Part shown: positions 32,646-41,390 of the stretch, piece by piece
Layout: each line of letters opens with the position of its first letter
Numbering within the stretch: the first letter of the stretch is position 1
Origin: Parachryseolinea silvisoli
GTDB taxonomy: Bacteria > Bacteroidota > Bacteroidia > Cytophagales > Cyclobacteriaceae
Direction of reading: 5' to 3'
Length of the DNA stretch: 64,000 nucleotides
Assembly: GCF_021190955.1 (NCBI RefSeq)
Contig: NZ_JAIOAO010000001.1
Location: forward strand, 1,860,001-1,924,000
Notes under the pieces: generated by a model
What the model saw: the letters and a program-made list of their open reading frames with translations, nothing else
What the model was told of the DNA's origin: nothing
The model's database searches: none
Translations under genes and position numbers: made by a program

Positions 32646-34541
32646 TTATAGGGGTAATACAATATGGTAGGCGGTTCCGGCCTGTGTTTCTACATCGACC
32701 TTTCCCTTCAACTCTTTAATCAACATGTTCACCATCTTCAGTCCGAACGAGCCCGCCCCCTCCCGTGTCTTCTGCGGACCCATGCCCACGCCGTTGTCGC
32801 GCACATCAATCTGCACCTCCCCTGCGCGTGTTTCCTGTAAGCGGATTTCCAGCGCGGGTGCCGGATGCTTGTCAAACGCATACTTCAGCGCATTGCTCAC
32901 CAGCTCGTTCAGGATCAACCCGATGGGTATCGCCTTGTCAACATCGATGGACACCGCGTCACACTGTATGTGCAGTTGTAGTCGGTCCTTCGTAAAGCCA
33001 TACGTATGCACCAGGAAGTCGCCGAGCTCTTTGACGTACTCCTGCATATCGATGGTGCGGTTGTTATCGTCACGGTACAGTTTCTTATGAATAAGCGCCA
33101 TGGCGTTCACGCGACTCTCGCTGCTCTTAATCGCCTGCAGCGCGTCCTCATCTTTCACATTCTGTGACTGCAGGCTCAGCACGCTCGATAATATTTGCAG
33201 GTTGTTCTTTACGCGGTGGTTCAGCTCCTTAAACAGCGTCTCTGCTTTTTTCTTGTTCCGCTGACTCGACCGGTACAACAGATATATCACGAACACCATA
33301 ATGGTAACCCCTATGGCCAATCCGACGAGGCCTTTGATCCAGTTCTTCTGGTAGACCTTGTCTTTTTCAAGAGCTTGTATTTGTTCCTGCTTTCGGGCGG
33401 TTTTGTATTGAATGTTCAAGGCTTGCAAGCTCTTAACCTTCTCTTTGTTCAGCAAGCTATCTTTAACGATCAACAATTCTTCCACGACCTGTACCGCAAG
33501 GTCGTGACGGTGTGTGGCGCGGTATAATACAAATCGTTGTTCCAATAGCTGGCGCAGGTAGTCCGGCATGCCGCCCTCGCGTGCCAGTGCTTCGGCACGA
33601 TCCAGCAGCTTGCGGGCTTCGTCGTAGCGTTGCTGACGCAGGTTTAACCGGATCAAACTATGCAGCCCAACGATCTGGTCAGTCCTGGCTCCGGCAGCCG
33701 TATTAATGACAAGTCCCTCCTGTAAAAATGATGTTGCCCGCACATCGTTTCCCAATGCCATGTATGTTTCTCCGAGTAGATTCAGTGTTTTTCCCAACGC
33801 TTTGGTATCACCCGCGCTACGTTTTATATTTTCAGCCTGAATCAGGCAGCTTAATGCGCTATCGTATTGCCGTAGCCGGAGAAAGGTCTCTCCTTTGTTA
33901 TTGAGTAATACGGAAATATAGGCATCGATGCGGGCGGCCTTTGTAGCGTTCATTGCCTTATTGTAGCATTCGAGAGCATCCTGGTAGTCGCCGGTTTTGC
34001 CATAAACACTGCCCAGCGTATTGTAGCAAATAACCAGGTAAGCGCCCGGGGGATGACGTTCGAGGTAGTCGAGCGCCCTGAGCAGGTTCGTATCCGCTTC
34101 TTCATACAGACCGATCTCTTTATACGCCATCGCCAGATTCATCTCGACGGCCATCGCGTAGTACTGTTTGTCGTGCTTTCTGTATAAGTGAAGCGCATCG
34201 CTATAATGATAGATCGCGCTATCTTCTACGCCTTTGCGATGGAAGAATGTTCCCAGTGCATTGAGCGACGAGGCATTCAATGTGTCGTTATCGGACTTAT
34301 AACACGGAGAGAGTGATAATTTGTAGTAATAAAAGGCACTGTCGCGTTCCTTGATACTATCATAATAGTAACCAATATGAGACAAATACAAAGAGGTCCT
34401 ATACCGGTTACCCGCCGTTTTTTCGGTCTGCAACGCATGCCGGAGACTATTCAACTTAGTATCCTGACCACGGGCGATGGAGAGCGTGAGTAGAAATACC
34501 ACACATCCTATAGATATAAAACGCATAGCGGTAGAGCACAA
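32646..34541 (-). CDS. TPR-containing sensor histidine kinase, HisKA_2 type
   Basis: 631 aa. A signal peptide or N-terminal anchor (1-25) is followed by TPR-like helical repeats (about 40-340, with many YY/AL pairs), a coiled coil (about 375-405), a membrane helix (about 406-427), then a HisKA_2 dimerisation/phosphoacceptor domain with His442 in LNHRVKNNLQ, and a HATPase domain (about 530-631, NELVSNALKYAF, DNGVGMG). The TPRs are predicted to be periplasmic sensors. It is upstream of and coupled to the LytTR regulator. The signal is unknown. Confidence 0.87.
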   Translation of the reverse strand: MCSTAMRFISIGCVVFLLTLSIARGQDTKLNSLRHALQTEKTAGNRYRTSLYLSHIGYYYDSIKERDSAFYYYKLSLSPCYKSDNDTLNASSLNALGTFFHRKGVEDSAIYHYSDALHLYRKHDKQYYAMAVEMNLAMAYKEIGLYEEADTNLLRALDYLERHPPGAYLVICYNTLGSVYGKTGDYQDALECYNKAMNATKAARIDAYISVLLNNKGETFLRLRQYDSALSCLIQAENIKRSAGDTKALGKTLNLLGETYMALGNDVRATSFLQEGLVINTAAGARTDQIVGLHSLIRLNLRQQRYDEARKLLDRAEALAREGGMPDYLRQLLEQRFVLYRATHRHDLAVQVVEELLIVKDSLLNKEKVKSLQALNIQYKTARKQEQIQALEKDKVYQKNWIKGLVGLAIGVTIMVFVIYLLYRSSQRNKKKAETLFKELNHRVKNNLQILSSVLSLQSQNVKDEDALQAIKSSESRVNAMALIHKKLYRDDNNRTIDMQEYVKELGDFLVHTYGFTKDRLQLHIQCDAVSIDVDKAIPIGLILNELVSNALKYAFDKHPAPALEIRLQETRAGEVQIDVRDNGVGMGPQKTREGAGSFGLKMVNMLIKELKGKVDVETQAGTAYHIVLPL

Positions 34542-34573
34542 GGTTGGTTAGATACTACTAAAGGTAAAAAAAA

Positions 34574-34599
34574 CGGTGAAGTCCTCAAGGACTCCACCG
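34574..34599 (-). terminator. rho-independent terminator for the small lipoprotein gene
   Basis: Read on the minus strand the stem CGGTGGAGTCCT pairs with AGGACTTCACCG, with one G-U wobble, followed by TTTTTTT. It separates the small lipoprotein from the kinase gene. Confidence 0.75.
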
Positions 34600-34612
34600 T
34601 ATTAAAAGCCGG

Positions 34613-34738
34613 TTAAGGTTTGGGCGGCGGAATCACGATCGGAATGTCCTCATTATTGGGACGAACGAGTTCCTCCGTGCAGCTTACAGCAGTGATCGAA
34701 ATAAATACGACAAGTAATAGATATTTAAAAGTTTTCAT
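34613..34738 (-). CDS. very small lipoprotein, 41 aa
   Basis: From ATG 34738: MKTFKYLLLVVFISITAVSC (Cys20), then a 21-residue charged and Pro-rich tail ending IPIVIPPPKP. The longer frame from 34828 gives no sensible N-terminus. It may be a surface-anchored peptide or a lysis/entericidin-like lipopeptide. It has its own terminator and lies just upstream of the kinase gene on the same strand. No family recognised. Confidence 0.55.
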   Translation of the reverse strand: MKTFKYLLLVVFISITAVSCTEELVRPNNEDIPIVIPPPKP

Positions 34739-35074
34739 TTTAATGACTAGATTTTGTGGTGACTGTGTTCCAGGAGGCCGGCAGAAAAGGCATGGAAGTC
34801 CCGGGGCAGGTCTGGATAGACCTGTCATTTTAATCCCGTACGGATTCTTGCCAGTTGCCTGGAACTTTACTTAGCCATGGAGTGTGACTTGCCGGAGGTC
34901 TTTACAGTTGCTGTCCCATGGCGGGCAACACCGGTAAAGTCCTCGTCGCAAGCGTTGATCGATCGATCGCGTTAACGTAGATCAAAGGTCAGCAAACACC
35001 GTACGATAGCATAACCGTTGCTATCCCGTAATCTCCTGTTTTGTTCCTGTACACAGACCAATAACTACCGTAGT
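34739..35074. other. divergent intergenic region between the small lipoprotein and gene 35075
   Basis: 336 bases with no supported ORF. It should hold two divergent promoters. I see no clear Bacteroidota consensus, only a GATCGATCGATCGCG tract near 34960-34975. It is a sensible place to look for LytTR sites. Confidence 0.4.
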
Positions 35075-35863
35075 ATGGATGTAAAAATTCACCACATCGA
35101 ACAACTCCTCGCGGCCTTGTCACGCAAGACAAATCGGCCTCAAGACACAAAGGGATTTGATGAGATCAGTGATCTTATTGACGACAATGCTATAAGCGGT
35201 CGATACCTCTATCGGTATCTATACTTGCGCGCAAAAGAAGCGCGGGAGAGAAATACTAAAATCCTTTCGTTAAAAACTTTAAAACTCGATAAGCTCGCCA
35301 GCTACCTAATACCGGGTATTACATTCCTGGAGTGGTGCAGTCGTGCAGACCGACCGCTTACCAATGAGTTAGTGAGCTGTATCGGTAATTATTATTGCTA
35401 TGTCCGGCGCAACGCCGAGGAAGGCACGCTGATGCGCTCACCCGTGCAGATATTTGAACAAGACAACAGTATCTACTTCAAGCTACGCGGGCCCCGGTGG
35501 ACCTACGAAGGTGGTGCACACCTGAAAAATGGATGCCTGTTTATACTCATGCAGGCATCCGGTGGCAAGGAAATTCACCATGTTTACAAACTTGGCAAGC
35601 GCGAAAAACCGCTGGTACTACAAGGCATCTTTTCTGGTGTATCTACTGTATTTGAACCTATTGGGGGAAGAACGGTGCTGATCCGCACCGAAGAAGATTT
35701 TACGAAACTCAAAAATTCCGAGCTGGACATCGCGGATATGAAGCGCTCAGCGGACAAAGAGCAGCGGCGATTGGCGGAGTATTTTCTATCGTATGAGGCC
35801 AACAATTTAAAAATAAAGCCGGTCACAACCTTCACGCTTGACGACCTGGGCAAAGCGAAATAG
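35075..35863 (+). CDS. hypothetical protein, 262 aa, divergent from the kinase-TIR locus
   Basis: Starts MDVKIHHIEQLLAAL (ATG 35075; a frame to 35018 has no useful start). The N-terminal 110 residues are helical, with GFDEISDLIDDNAISGRYLYRYLYLRAKE, and resemble a compact helix-rich recognition domain. The C-terminal part is beta-rich (YFKLRGPRW, GKEIHHVYKLG) and could be a ligand- or peptide-binding sandwich. No signal peptide. I do not recognise the family. Its divergent place beside the kinase/TIR locus suggests a shared regulation. Confidence 0.6.
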   Translation: MDVKIHHIEQLLAALSRKTNRPQDTKGFDEISDLIDDNAISGRYLYRYLYLRAKEARERNTKILSLKTLKLDKLASYLIPGITFLEWCSRADRPLTNELVSCIGNYYCYVRRNAEEGTLMRSPVQIFEQDNSIYFKLRGPRWTYEGGAHLKNGCLFILMQASGGKEIHHVYKLGKREKPLVLQGIFSGVSTVFEPIGGRTVLIRTEEDFTKLKNSELDIADMKRSADKEQRRLAEYFLSYEANNLKIKPVTTFTLDDLGKAK

Positions 35864-36050
35864 TCATAGTCCTACCGTATATTTGATCTTTGGATACCCT
35901 GTATCAGGTATTATTGCAAATTTTGACGTTTTTTATCGTACTTGTCTAATACCGCCACAGACCCCGGGTGTCTTTAGTGTAGGATCTGTATGAAATAGTA
36001 TACAGAACCGTTAGCTTTCTTTTCCCAAACCCCCAAAAACCTGAGTTGTC

Positions 36051-36827
36051 ATGATACACGCAGACCCCACTCCTGCCGTCTCACGCCTGCCACTTGCTGC
36101 CCTTGGCATTGCAGCGTTGCTCGCCATCCTATTCGTTTGGCTGAAAGGCGACGGCGCAGAAACGTGTGACGACAAGGTCGTCGTCAGCCAGGAGCGCCTG
36201 CTGGACCTCCCGGACGCAAGCTCTATTATCACCTCCGCCGCAACAGAATTGTGCTACGCGCCCGCGCTGGTCAACAAACACCACCACCGTGTCGTCAATC
36301 TCCAACGCGGATCAGCGTATTTTGAAATAGCACCCGATCCGACCAAGCCATTCCTGGTAAACACCCTGGGCGTCGCCACCATCGAAGTAAAAGGCACAGG
36401 CTTTAATGTATCGGCGGATCCCGAGCAAGGCATCGCGCGCATCTCCGTCGCGCACGGCCTGGTGGTCGTGCACTTCAACGACCAGGACATCGAAATAACC
36501 CCGGGAAACCAGCTCACGCTAAACACCCATACCCAAACCACCCGCCTCGAATCCTTCGACCCGAACCGGGTAAGCTGGCCTTTTCCGAGGCTGAGCTTCA
36601 AAAACGCCACGCTGGAAGAAATCGCCCGAACCCTGGACAACCACTTCCACGCCAACATCATCATTAAAAATGACGAGCTGAAGAAATGCACCATCACCGC
36701 CGAATTTGAAAATGAGCAGGTGACCCTTGACAACATCCTCCAAACCGTGTCGCTGGCGCTCGGCACGATGAAATATGACCGGCGTGAGTCGGTCGTGATC
36801 ATCCGCGGCAACCGATGTTCTAACTAA
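36051..36827 (+). CDS. FecR-domain protein without a sigma partner
   Basis: 258 aa: a short N-terminal cytosolic tail, a membrane helix (about 17-36), a FecR domain (about 78-165, GSAYFEI, VEVKGTGFNV-like VKGTGFNVSADP, GNQLTLN) and a C-terminal DUF4974-type domain (about 180-255, FKNATLEEIARTLD, NILQTVSLALG). FecR proteins act as anti-sigma factors with ECF sigma factors and TonB receptors. Here the N-terminal anti-sigma tail is very short and no ECF gene is adjacent. The nearest STN-bearing receptor is at 51.8-55.2 kb, so a link is possible but unproven. Confidence 0.8.
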   Translation: MIHADPTPAVSRLPLAALGIAALLAILFVWLKGDGAETCDDKVVVSQERLLDLPDASSIITSAATELCYAPALVNKHHHRVVNLQRGSAYFEIAPDPTKPFLVNTLGVATIEVKGTGFNVSADPEQGIARISVAHGLVVVHFNDQDIEITPGNQLTLNTHTQTTRLESFDPNRVSWPFPRLSFKNATLEEIARTLDNHFHANIIIKNDELKKCTITAEFENEQVTLDNILQTVSLALGTMKYDRRESVVIIRGNRCSN

Positions 36828-36868
36828 GCACCCATCAGTGTATCTTCGCGTCCACAAACACCGTGGAC

Positions 36869-37561
36869 ATGGAAGAACCCGACAAGCTCGCCCGCATCGT
36901 CGACGCCCGCATGAAGCTGAAGGCGCGCTTTGAAGAAAAGATCCGAAACACCCCTTCGGTCGCCGACACGCAGCCCCAGGGCACCGGCAACCTCAATCGC
37001 CATGGCATGCCCGAAGTGCCGGTCGGCCAAACCATCACCCAAAAGTGGCCCGTTCTCGATCTTGGCTATCAACCCGACGTAGACCTGACGCGCTGGCGCC
37101 TGATCATCGACGGCGCGGTTGAAAATCCCGTACGCCTCACGTGGGACGACTTCCTGGCCTTGCCGCAAACCGACGATACCTCCGACTTCCATTGCGTCAC
37201 CACCTGGTCCAAGCTCAATATGCACTGGAAAGGCGTCCGGCTGATGGACCTGGCCGCGCTTGTTCACCCGCGTGACAAGGCTACGCATATCCTCTGCTAT
37301 GGCTACGATACTTATACTACCAACCTGTCGCTGGAAGAAGCCCTCAAGCCCGATGTATTGCTAGTCCACACCTTTGAAGACAAACCGCTGGCGCAGGAAC
37401 ACGGCGGTCCGGTGCGCATGATCACGCCGCAGCTCTACGCCTGGAAAGGCGCGAAGTGGATCAAACGTATTCAGTTCCTTACTGCGGATCAGCCAGGCTT
37501 TTGGGAAGAACGTGGTTACTCGAACACGGCTTATCCGTGGCGGAATGACCGGTATAGCTAG
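36869..37561 (+). CDS. sulfite-oxidase-like molybdopterin-dependent oxidoreductase
   Basis: 230 aa from ATG 36869 (GTG 36863 is also possible). It shows the Moco-domain core of the sulfite oxidase family: FHCVTTW with the metal-ligand Cys109, the WKGVRL segment, and GGPVRMITPQLYAWKGAKWIKRI near the C-terminus. It has no signal peptide or haem domain, like the small YedY-related cytosolic proteins of unknown substrate. A decayed partial copy lies at 40.5 kb. The gene itself looks intact. Confidence 0.85.
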   Translation: MEEPDKLARIVDARMKLKARFEEKIRNTPSVADTQPQGTGNLNRHGMPEVPVGQTITQKWPVLDLGYQPDVDLTRWRLIIDGAVENPVRLTWDDFLALPQTDDTSDFHCVTTWSKLNMHWKGVRLMDLAALVHPRDKATHILCYGYDTYTTNLSLEEALKPDVLLVHTFEDKPLAQEHGGPVRMITPQLYAWKGAKWIKRIQFLTADQPGFWEERGYSNTAYPWRNDRYS

Positions 37562-37609
37562 GAGGACGTCTGGCTCGATTCGTAGCGATACAACATTCCG
37601 ATAACAATT

Positions 37610-37933
37610 CTATTTGGCCTTATTTACGTCCTTGTCTCTAACTAAAATCAGTAACCAGTATGCAAACACGAGTAACTTGGCCAAAAAACCTAACGAAATA
37701 AACACACTCTTCTTAACGAATATTGTGGTAATGATTGATCCCACTTCAATCAAGAATAGGGAGAAAAACATAAAAACCAAACTTAAAACCATCAACACAC
37801 TAACATACTTTAGTGACCCTCTTCTTAAAAAGAAAAGGAATATCACAAAATCAAAAAAAGCAAGAACCCAGATCGCTACATCATCATCACTTCCCGAACT
37901 GTATAATGACTTTACGCTTTTATATGTCTGCAT
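37610..37933 (-). CDS. small membrane protein, 107 aa, AT-rich
   Basis: Three hydrophobic segments (about 21-36, 43-62, 79-97) with basic and polar ends. No family recognised. The overlapping plus-strand frame at 37614-37970 looks like a shadow, because it is polar and Lys/Thr-rich throughout. The base composition is far more AT-rich than the flanking genes, which suggests a recent arrival. It is convergent with the sulfite-oxidase-like gene. Confidence 0.45.
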   Translation of the reverse strand: MQTYKSVKSLYSSGSDDDVAIWVLAFFDFVIFLFFLRRGSLKYVSVLMVLSLVFMFFSLFLIEVGSIITTIFVKKSVFISLGFLAKLLVFAYWLLILVRDKDVNKAK

Positions 37934-38272
37934 GCTCTCGCCAAAAAAGAAGAGCCCATCCGAAAAGTAGACAAAAAGCCAAAAGAATATAGCCTGTAGC
38001 AGATAGCCAACTCTAAAAAAATAAGATATCTCATATCTATTTCAAATTCACTTTGATTTGCTCTGATAGTTTTAGACCTAAGCGAAATGTGATACCATCC
38101 TAAGAAACAATGTCTATTAAATTCATTCTACATCCCCGACATCCTTCATTTGCGGAATACCATTTTTTACTTAAATATCGCCTTCGTCCCCGTGAACTAA
38201 AAACACACTAGATATACCGTTGTATCCTGCATCTTGTTCGGTACCCATCGGGGAATCGCCGACGGGAGGGAG
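37934..38272. other. AT-rich intergenic stretch, no supported gene
   Basis: 339 bases between two minus-strand genes. I see no ORF, repeat or hairpin that stands out. It may hold the promoter of the small membrane protein gene. Confidence 0.35.
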
Positions 38273-38680
38273 TTAACCTTGCGTGAATATTTTTGTAATA
38301 TTTCGTTTATTATATCCGCTTTCAATTTCGCTTTTCTCGAAAAAGAACTTAAATAATTTCTCGACATCGTGACGCTTTAAGATTTCGTGACCAAGTAGGC
38401 GAATTGGGCCCGCCATGCCATTTACCTCCTCCCACACTTTGCTCGTCTCCTGATATCCAATTCTGAAATGCTTAAATTTTCCATCACCTAGTTGAAATCG
38501 GGCTTCTGCCACATATCCCTTGTCCCCGGCCATGCACTGTATATAGTCCGAGTTCTGATTCTCCAAAATGAGGATGGCATTATTTGATGGGTCCAAAGCC
38601 GCTACCAGCCGTTCAATGTCCGCCAGGGTTGTTACGTCGACGTCCTGCGGTGTCGTAAGTTTATAGTGAGTCGCTTTCAT
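38273..38680 (-). CDS. hypothetical protein, 135 aa, immunity-like
   Basis: Soluble alpha/beta protein with NNAILILENQN, YIQCMAGDKGYVAEARF and FKHFRIGYQETSKVWEEVNG. This style (short strands, FRIGY/WEEVN turns) recalls immunity-type proteins of polymorphic toxin systems, but no toxin gene is adjacent, so the comparison is only an impression. It overlaps the zinc-ribbon-like gene by 4 nt, so the two are co-translated. Confidence 0.5.
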   Translation of the reverse strand: MKATHYKLTTPQDVDVTTLADIERLVAALDPSNNAILILENQNSDYIQCMAGDKGYVAEARFQLGDGKFKHFRIGYQETSKVWEEVNGMAGPIRLLGHEILKRHDVEKLFKFFFEKSEIESGYNKRNITKIFTQG

Positions 38681-38949
38681 AGGGAGACTACTTCCTGGAC
38701 ATAATCGCCGCTCTTATAAAACTTATTAAGGCGTGTCCCGCAAAAGGGACAATATTCGATTGCTAACACTTTTTTACATTCATTGATCCCGCCGCTGTAA
38801 CCTTCCGTTATCATGAAGCTTCTGTCGAAAGTCAACTGGCCTCTTTCAACAAAGCTTTGACTAAGTTTCACAATTCTGATATTCAGTCCATACTCTTTTC
38901 GCCCTGTAGCAAGAGCTTTGAACTTGTCGCAACAATACTTTTTTTCCAT
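38677..38949 (-). CDS. zinc-ribbon-like small protein, 90 aa
   Basis: An N-terminal CC pair (residues 6-7) and a C-terminal CPFCGT knuckle (about residues 67-72) could form one zinc site. The middle is polar with SQSFVERGQLTFDRSFMI. No family recognised. It is upstream of and coupled to the immunity-like gene. Low GC, like its neighbour. Confidence 0.5.
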   Translation of the reverse strand: MEKKYCCDKFKALATGRKEYGLNIRIVKLSQSFVERGQLTFDRSFMITEGYSGGINECKKVLAIEYCPFCGTRLNKFYKSGDYVQEVVSL

Positions 38950-39185
38950 ATTATCCTAATTCCAGAATTTCCGACGAGAAACGACGAAGATCACGACAGA
39001 CTTCCTCGCATTTTTATATTGGTCGTTCATTCTTGAAGCGCTGGGGAGCTTGGGAGATGTATACAAGTTTAGTAAAAAACAACCTCAACGCTATCAGTCA
39101 GTTGGCTAAACGAGAATTTATTTTGAGAAATAGCAAACCGCCACCGCTATTTTCTGATTTTCCCCGCCAGGTGTTATCTTTCCGC

Positions 39186-40442
39186 ATGGCCAAATACCTC
39201 CCCTCCTCCTCCAAACGTGAACCCGTCCTTTCCGCCGAAAAAGAAGCCGGCGCGCACCGCTTCACCGGGCGCGACATTGTGGTATTGAACGACACTGCCG
39301 GCAGCACTGCTATTGAACGCAAAGCCCAAAGCGCCTCGTTGCGCATGGCCAACCTGCGCGACTACAAAAGCGCCACCTCGCCCCTCACCGCCGTTTCCAA
39401 AGCCCTCGCCGAGGCCGACGGGGTCGTCTTCGATCAATTGAAAGTCGCCGTTGTCAACGCTCCCCATACCGAACAAGTACATCGCCTGACAGCTGCCCCC
39501 AGCGGCGACCGCATCTTCCTCGGCCAGGAGCGTGAGCGCTATGTCTATGCGCTCGCCAAGCGCCCCGTCAAAAAGCCCCTGACCTCCTACCTCGACGACG
39601 AGCACGCCACCTGGGGCATCCACGCCATCAACGTGCTGAAGTCGAAATATACCGGCAAGGGCGTCCGCATGGCCATCCTCGACACCGGCATTTATGCGGA
39701 GCATCCTGACTTCGAGGGACGCAAGATCCGCGCCGTCTCCTTTGTCGGCAAATCCACCAACGACCTCGACGGTCACGGCACGCATTGTGCCGGCATTGCG
39801 GCGGGACATGTGAGTCAGTCGCATGGATTCCGGTATGGTGTCGCGCCGCAGGCGCAGCTATTTGTGGCGAAGGTGCTGAAGAACAATGGCGAGGGCGAGG
39901 ACAACTTTGTGCTCGCCGGCATCGAGTGGGCATTGGAGAATAAATGCAAGGTGATCTCCATGTCCCTGGGATCGGCTGTGAAGAATGGGGAAACGTATTA
40001 TGAAAGCTATGAGACCGTGGCGCGACGCGCGTTGAAGTCCGGCACCTTGTTAATCGCGGCTGCCGGCAATGATAGCCGCCGTAAGCGTGGCGTAATCAAG
40101 CCTGTGAATCACCCGGCGAACTGTCCGTCGATTTTATCTGTCAGCGCCGTGGACCATCAGTACCAAGTTGCCGACTTCTCGTGTGGCGGCTCGCGCAAGA
40201 AGGGCAACCAGGTGAACATCACCGCTCCCGGTGTTGACATCATCAGTTGTACGAAGAAGGGCTACGATGTACTCTCGGGTACCTCCATGGCTACACCGTT
40301 CGTCGCAGGTATGGCGGCGTTGCTGTGGGAAAAGTATCCAAATGTTACCGGTGATGCTATTTGGAAGAAGCTGGTCGCGGGGGCGCGTGCACTGGACCTG
40401 CGGACTAGCGATGCGGGGGCGGGGATTATATTCACGTCCTAG
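39186..40442 (+). CDS. S8 family serine protease (subtilase), intact copy
   Basis: 418 aa from ATG 39186. The longer frame from 39033 adds an unlikely Asn/Arg-rich leader. The catalytic triad is complete: Asp166 in LDTGIY, His197 in GHGTHCAG, and Ser367 in GTSMATP. An N-terminal region of about 130 residues looks like an inhibitor-type propeptide with no clear signal peptide, so it may act in the cytosol or leave by another route. It ends in a short tail without C-terminal sorting domain. A partial, divergent copy of its last third lies at 41.4 kb. Confidence 0.88.
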   Translation: MAKYLPSSSKREPVLSAEKEAGAHRFTGRDIVVLNDTAGSTAIERKAQSASLRMANLRDYKSATSPLTAVSKALAEADGVVFDQLKVAVVNAPHTEQVHRLTAAPSGDRIFLGQERERYVYALAKRPVKKPLTSYLDDEHATWGIHAINVLKSKYTGKGVRMAILDTGIYAEHPDFEGRKIRAVSFVGKSTNDLDGHGTHCAGIAAGHVSQSHGFRYGVAPQAQLFVAKVLKNNGEGEDNFVLAGIEWALENKCKVISMSLGSAVKNGETYYESYETVARRALKSGTLLIAAAGNDSRRKRGVIKPVNHPANCPSILSVSAVDHQYQVADFSCGGSRKKGNQVNITAPGVDIISCTKKGYDVLSGTSMATPFVAGMAALLWEKYPNVTGDAIWKKLVAGARALDLRTSDAGAGIIFTS

Positions 40443-40518
40443 TCCCTAATCATCGACGATGCACACAGAAGACCGCTCACAATCCGCCAACCCAATATTT
40501 GCCAGCAACGACGTTGAT

Positions 40519-40714
40519 GGAGCGGTTGAAAATCCGGTACGCTTTACGTGGGACGACTTCCTGGCCTTGCCGCAAACCGACGACACCTCCGACTTCCATT
40601 GCGTCACCACCTGGTACAAGCTCAATATGCACTGGAAAGGCGTCCGGCTGATGGACCTGGCCGCGTTGGTACTCTAACACGGCTTATCCGTGGCGGAACG
40701 ACCGGTATAGCTAA
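40519..40714 (+). pseudogene. decayed partial copy of the sulfite-oxidase-like gene
   Basis: Bases 40519-40672 match 37108-37262 with few changes, then the sequence jumps to a match with 37511-37561 (ACACGGCTTATCCGTGG...). About 250 bp, or 84 codons, of the middle are deleted and the frame stops early. The Cys-containing FHCVTTW survives, but most of the fold is missing. Confidence 0.8.
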
Positions 40715-40775
40715 CGCGTACAACTGACTCGATTGTTAAACTTGCTGTGAACCGCCAACTCACGCAGCTACTGTA

Positions 40776-41243
40776 TTAATCAGGTTTTGCTCCGTACTTT
40801 AATGTAAGTGAAAGCTGTCCTGCGTGATAAGCCGTATGTGAAATAATTCTGCCGATAGCTTCAGCTTTCGTTTTGACACCAAACTCTTTTGTTTCTACCG
40901 TTTGTTGCCAATCACTCTCTGTTTGCTTTTCGATAATGGCTTTTAATTTATCAAAGGCGTCTTGCTGGTATTTCAGCACTTCTTCCAGGTTTGTCCATTC
41001 ACCGGTATCATGCTGTGCAATAACAGTCTTCGCATGTACATTCAGGTCAGCGGCGCCGAATACATTCCTGGCAAAGAGTAACTCCACATCACCAATATGG
41101 CGGATTAAAAATCCTGCGCTGTTTTTGGTATTGATTAATTTCTTTTTCAGGTCTTCCGTCTTAATATCCGTTAATAAATTCGTGAAGCGCGTGCGCGCCT
41201 CTTTCCAGGTCTCAAGGTACAATTGTGTCGTGCTCATGCTCAT
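40776..41243 (-). CDS. DinB family protein
   Basis: 155 aa, four-helix bundle of the DinB/DfsB type. Likely metal-ligand histidines are seen in FLIRHIGDVE (about residue 49) and ISHTAYHAGQLS (about residues 135-142). DinB proteins often act as metal-dependent thiol (bacillithiol-type) transferases or are of unknown role. It lies between the two decayed copies and is transcribed against them. Confidence 0.8.
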   Translation of the reverse strand: MSMSTTQLYLETWKEARTRFTNLLTDIKTEDLKKKLINTKNSAGFLIRHIGDVELLFARNVFGAADLNVHAKTVIAQHDTGEWTNLEEVLKYQQDAFDKLKAIIEKQTESDWQQTVETKEFGVKTKAEAIGRIISHTAYHAGQLSLTLKYGAKPD

Positions 41244-41390
41244 GGATTGATTAAAGAATTATACAAACCCACCACGGCAAGGTTGCCATCATCACGTTGA
41301 TAACAAATGACGATGGTCACGGCTGCAAATGACGTCCATCATAAAAGGAAATAAGCATCGGTGTCTGTGGCTGTACGGATCTGATAAGCC

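Noticed and set aside
37614-37970. 118-aa plus-strand ORF opposite the small membrane protein
   Set aside because: Low-complexity Lys/Thr/Asn translation. The minus-strand frame has three membrane segments and is a better gene.
39174-39824. 216-aa minus-strand ORF
   Set aside because: Shadow of the subtilase gene; the catalytic triad is on the plus strand.
40459-40677. 72-aa ORF as a real small gene
   Set aside because: It is explained as an internally deleted copy of the sulfite-oxidase-like gene.
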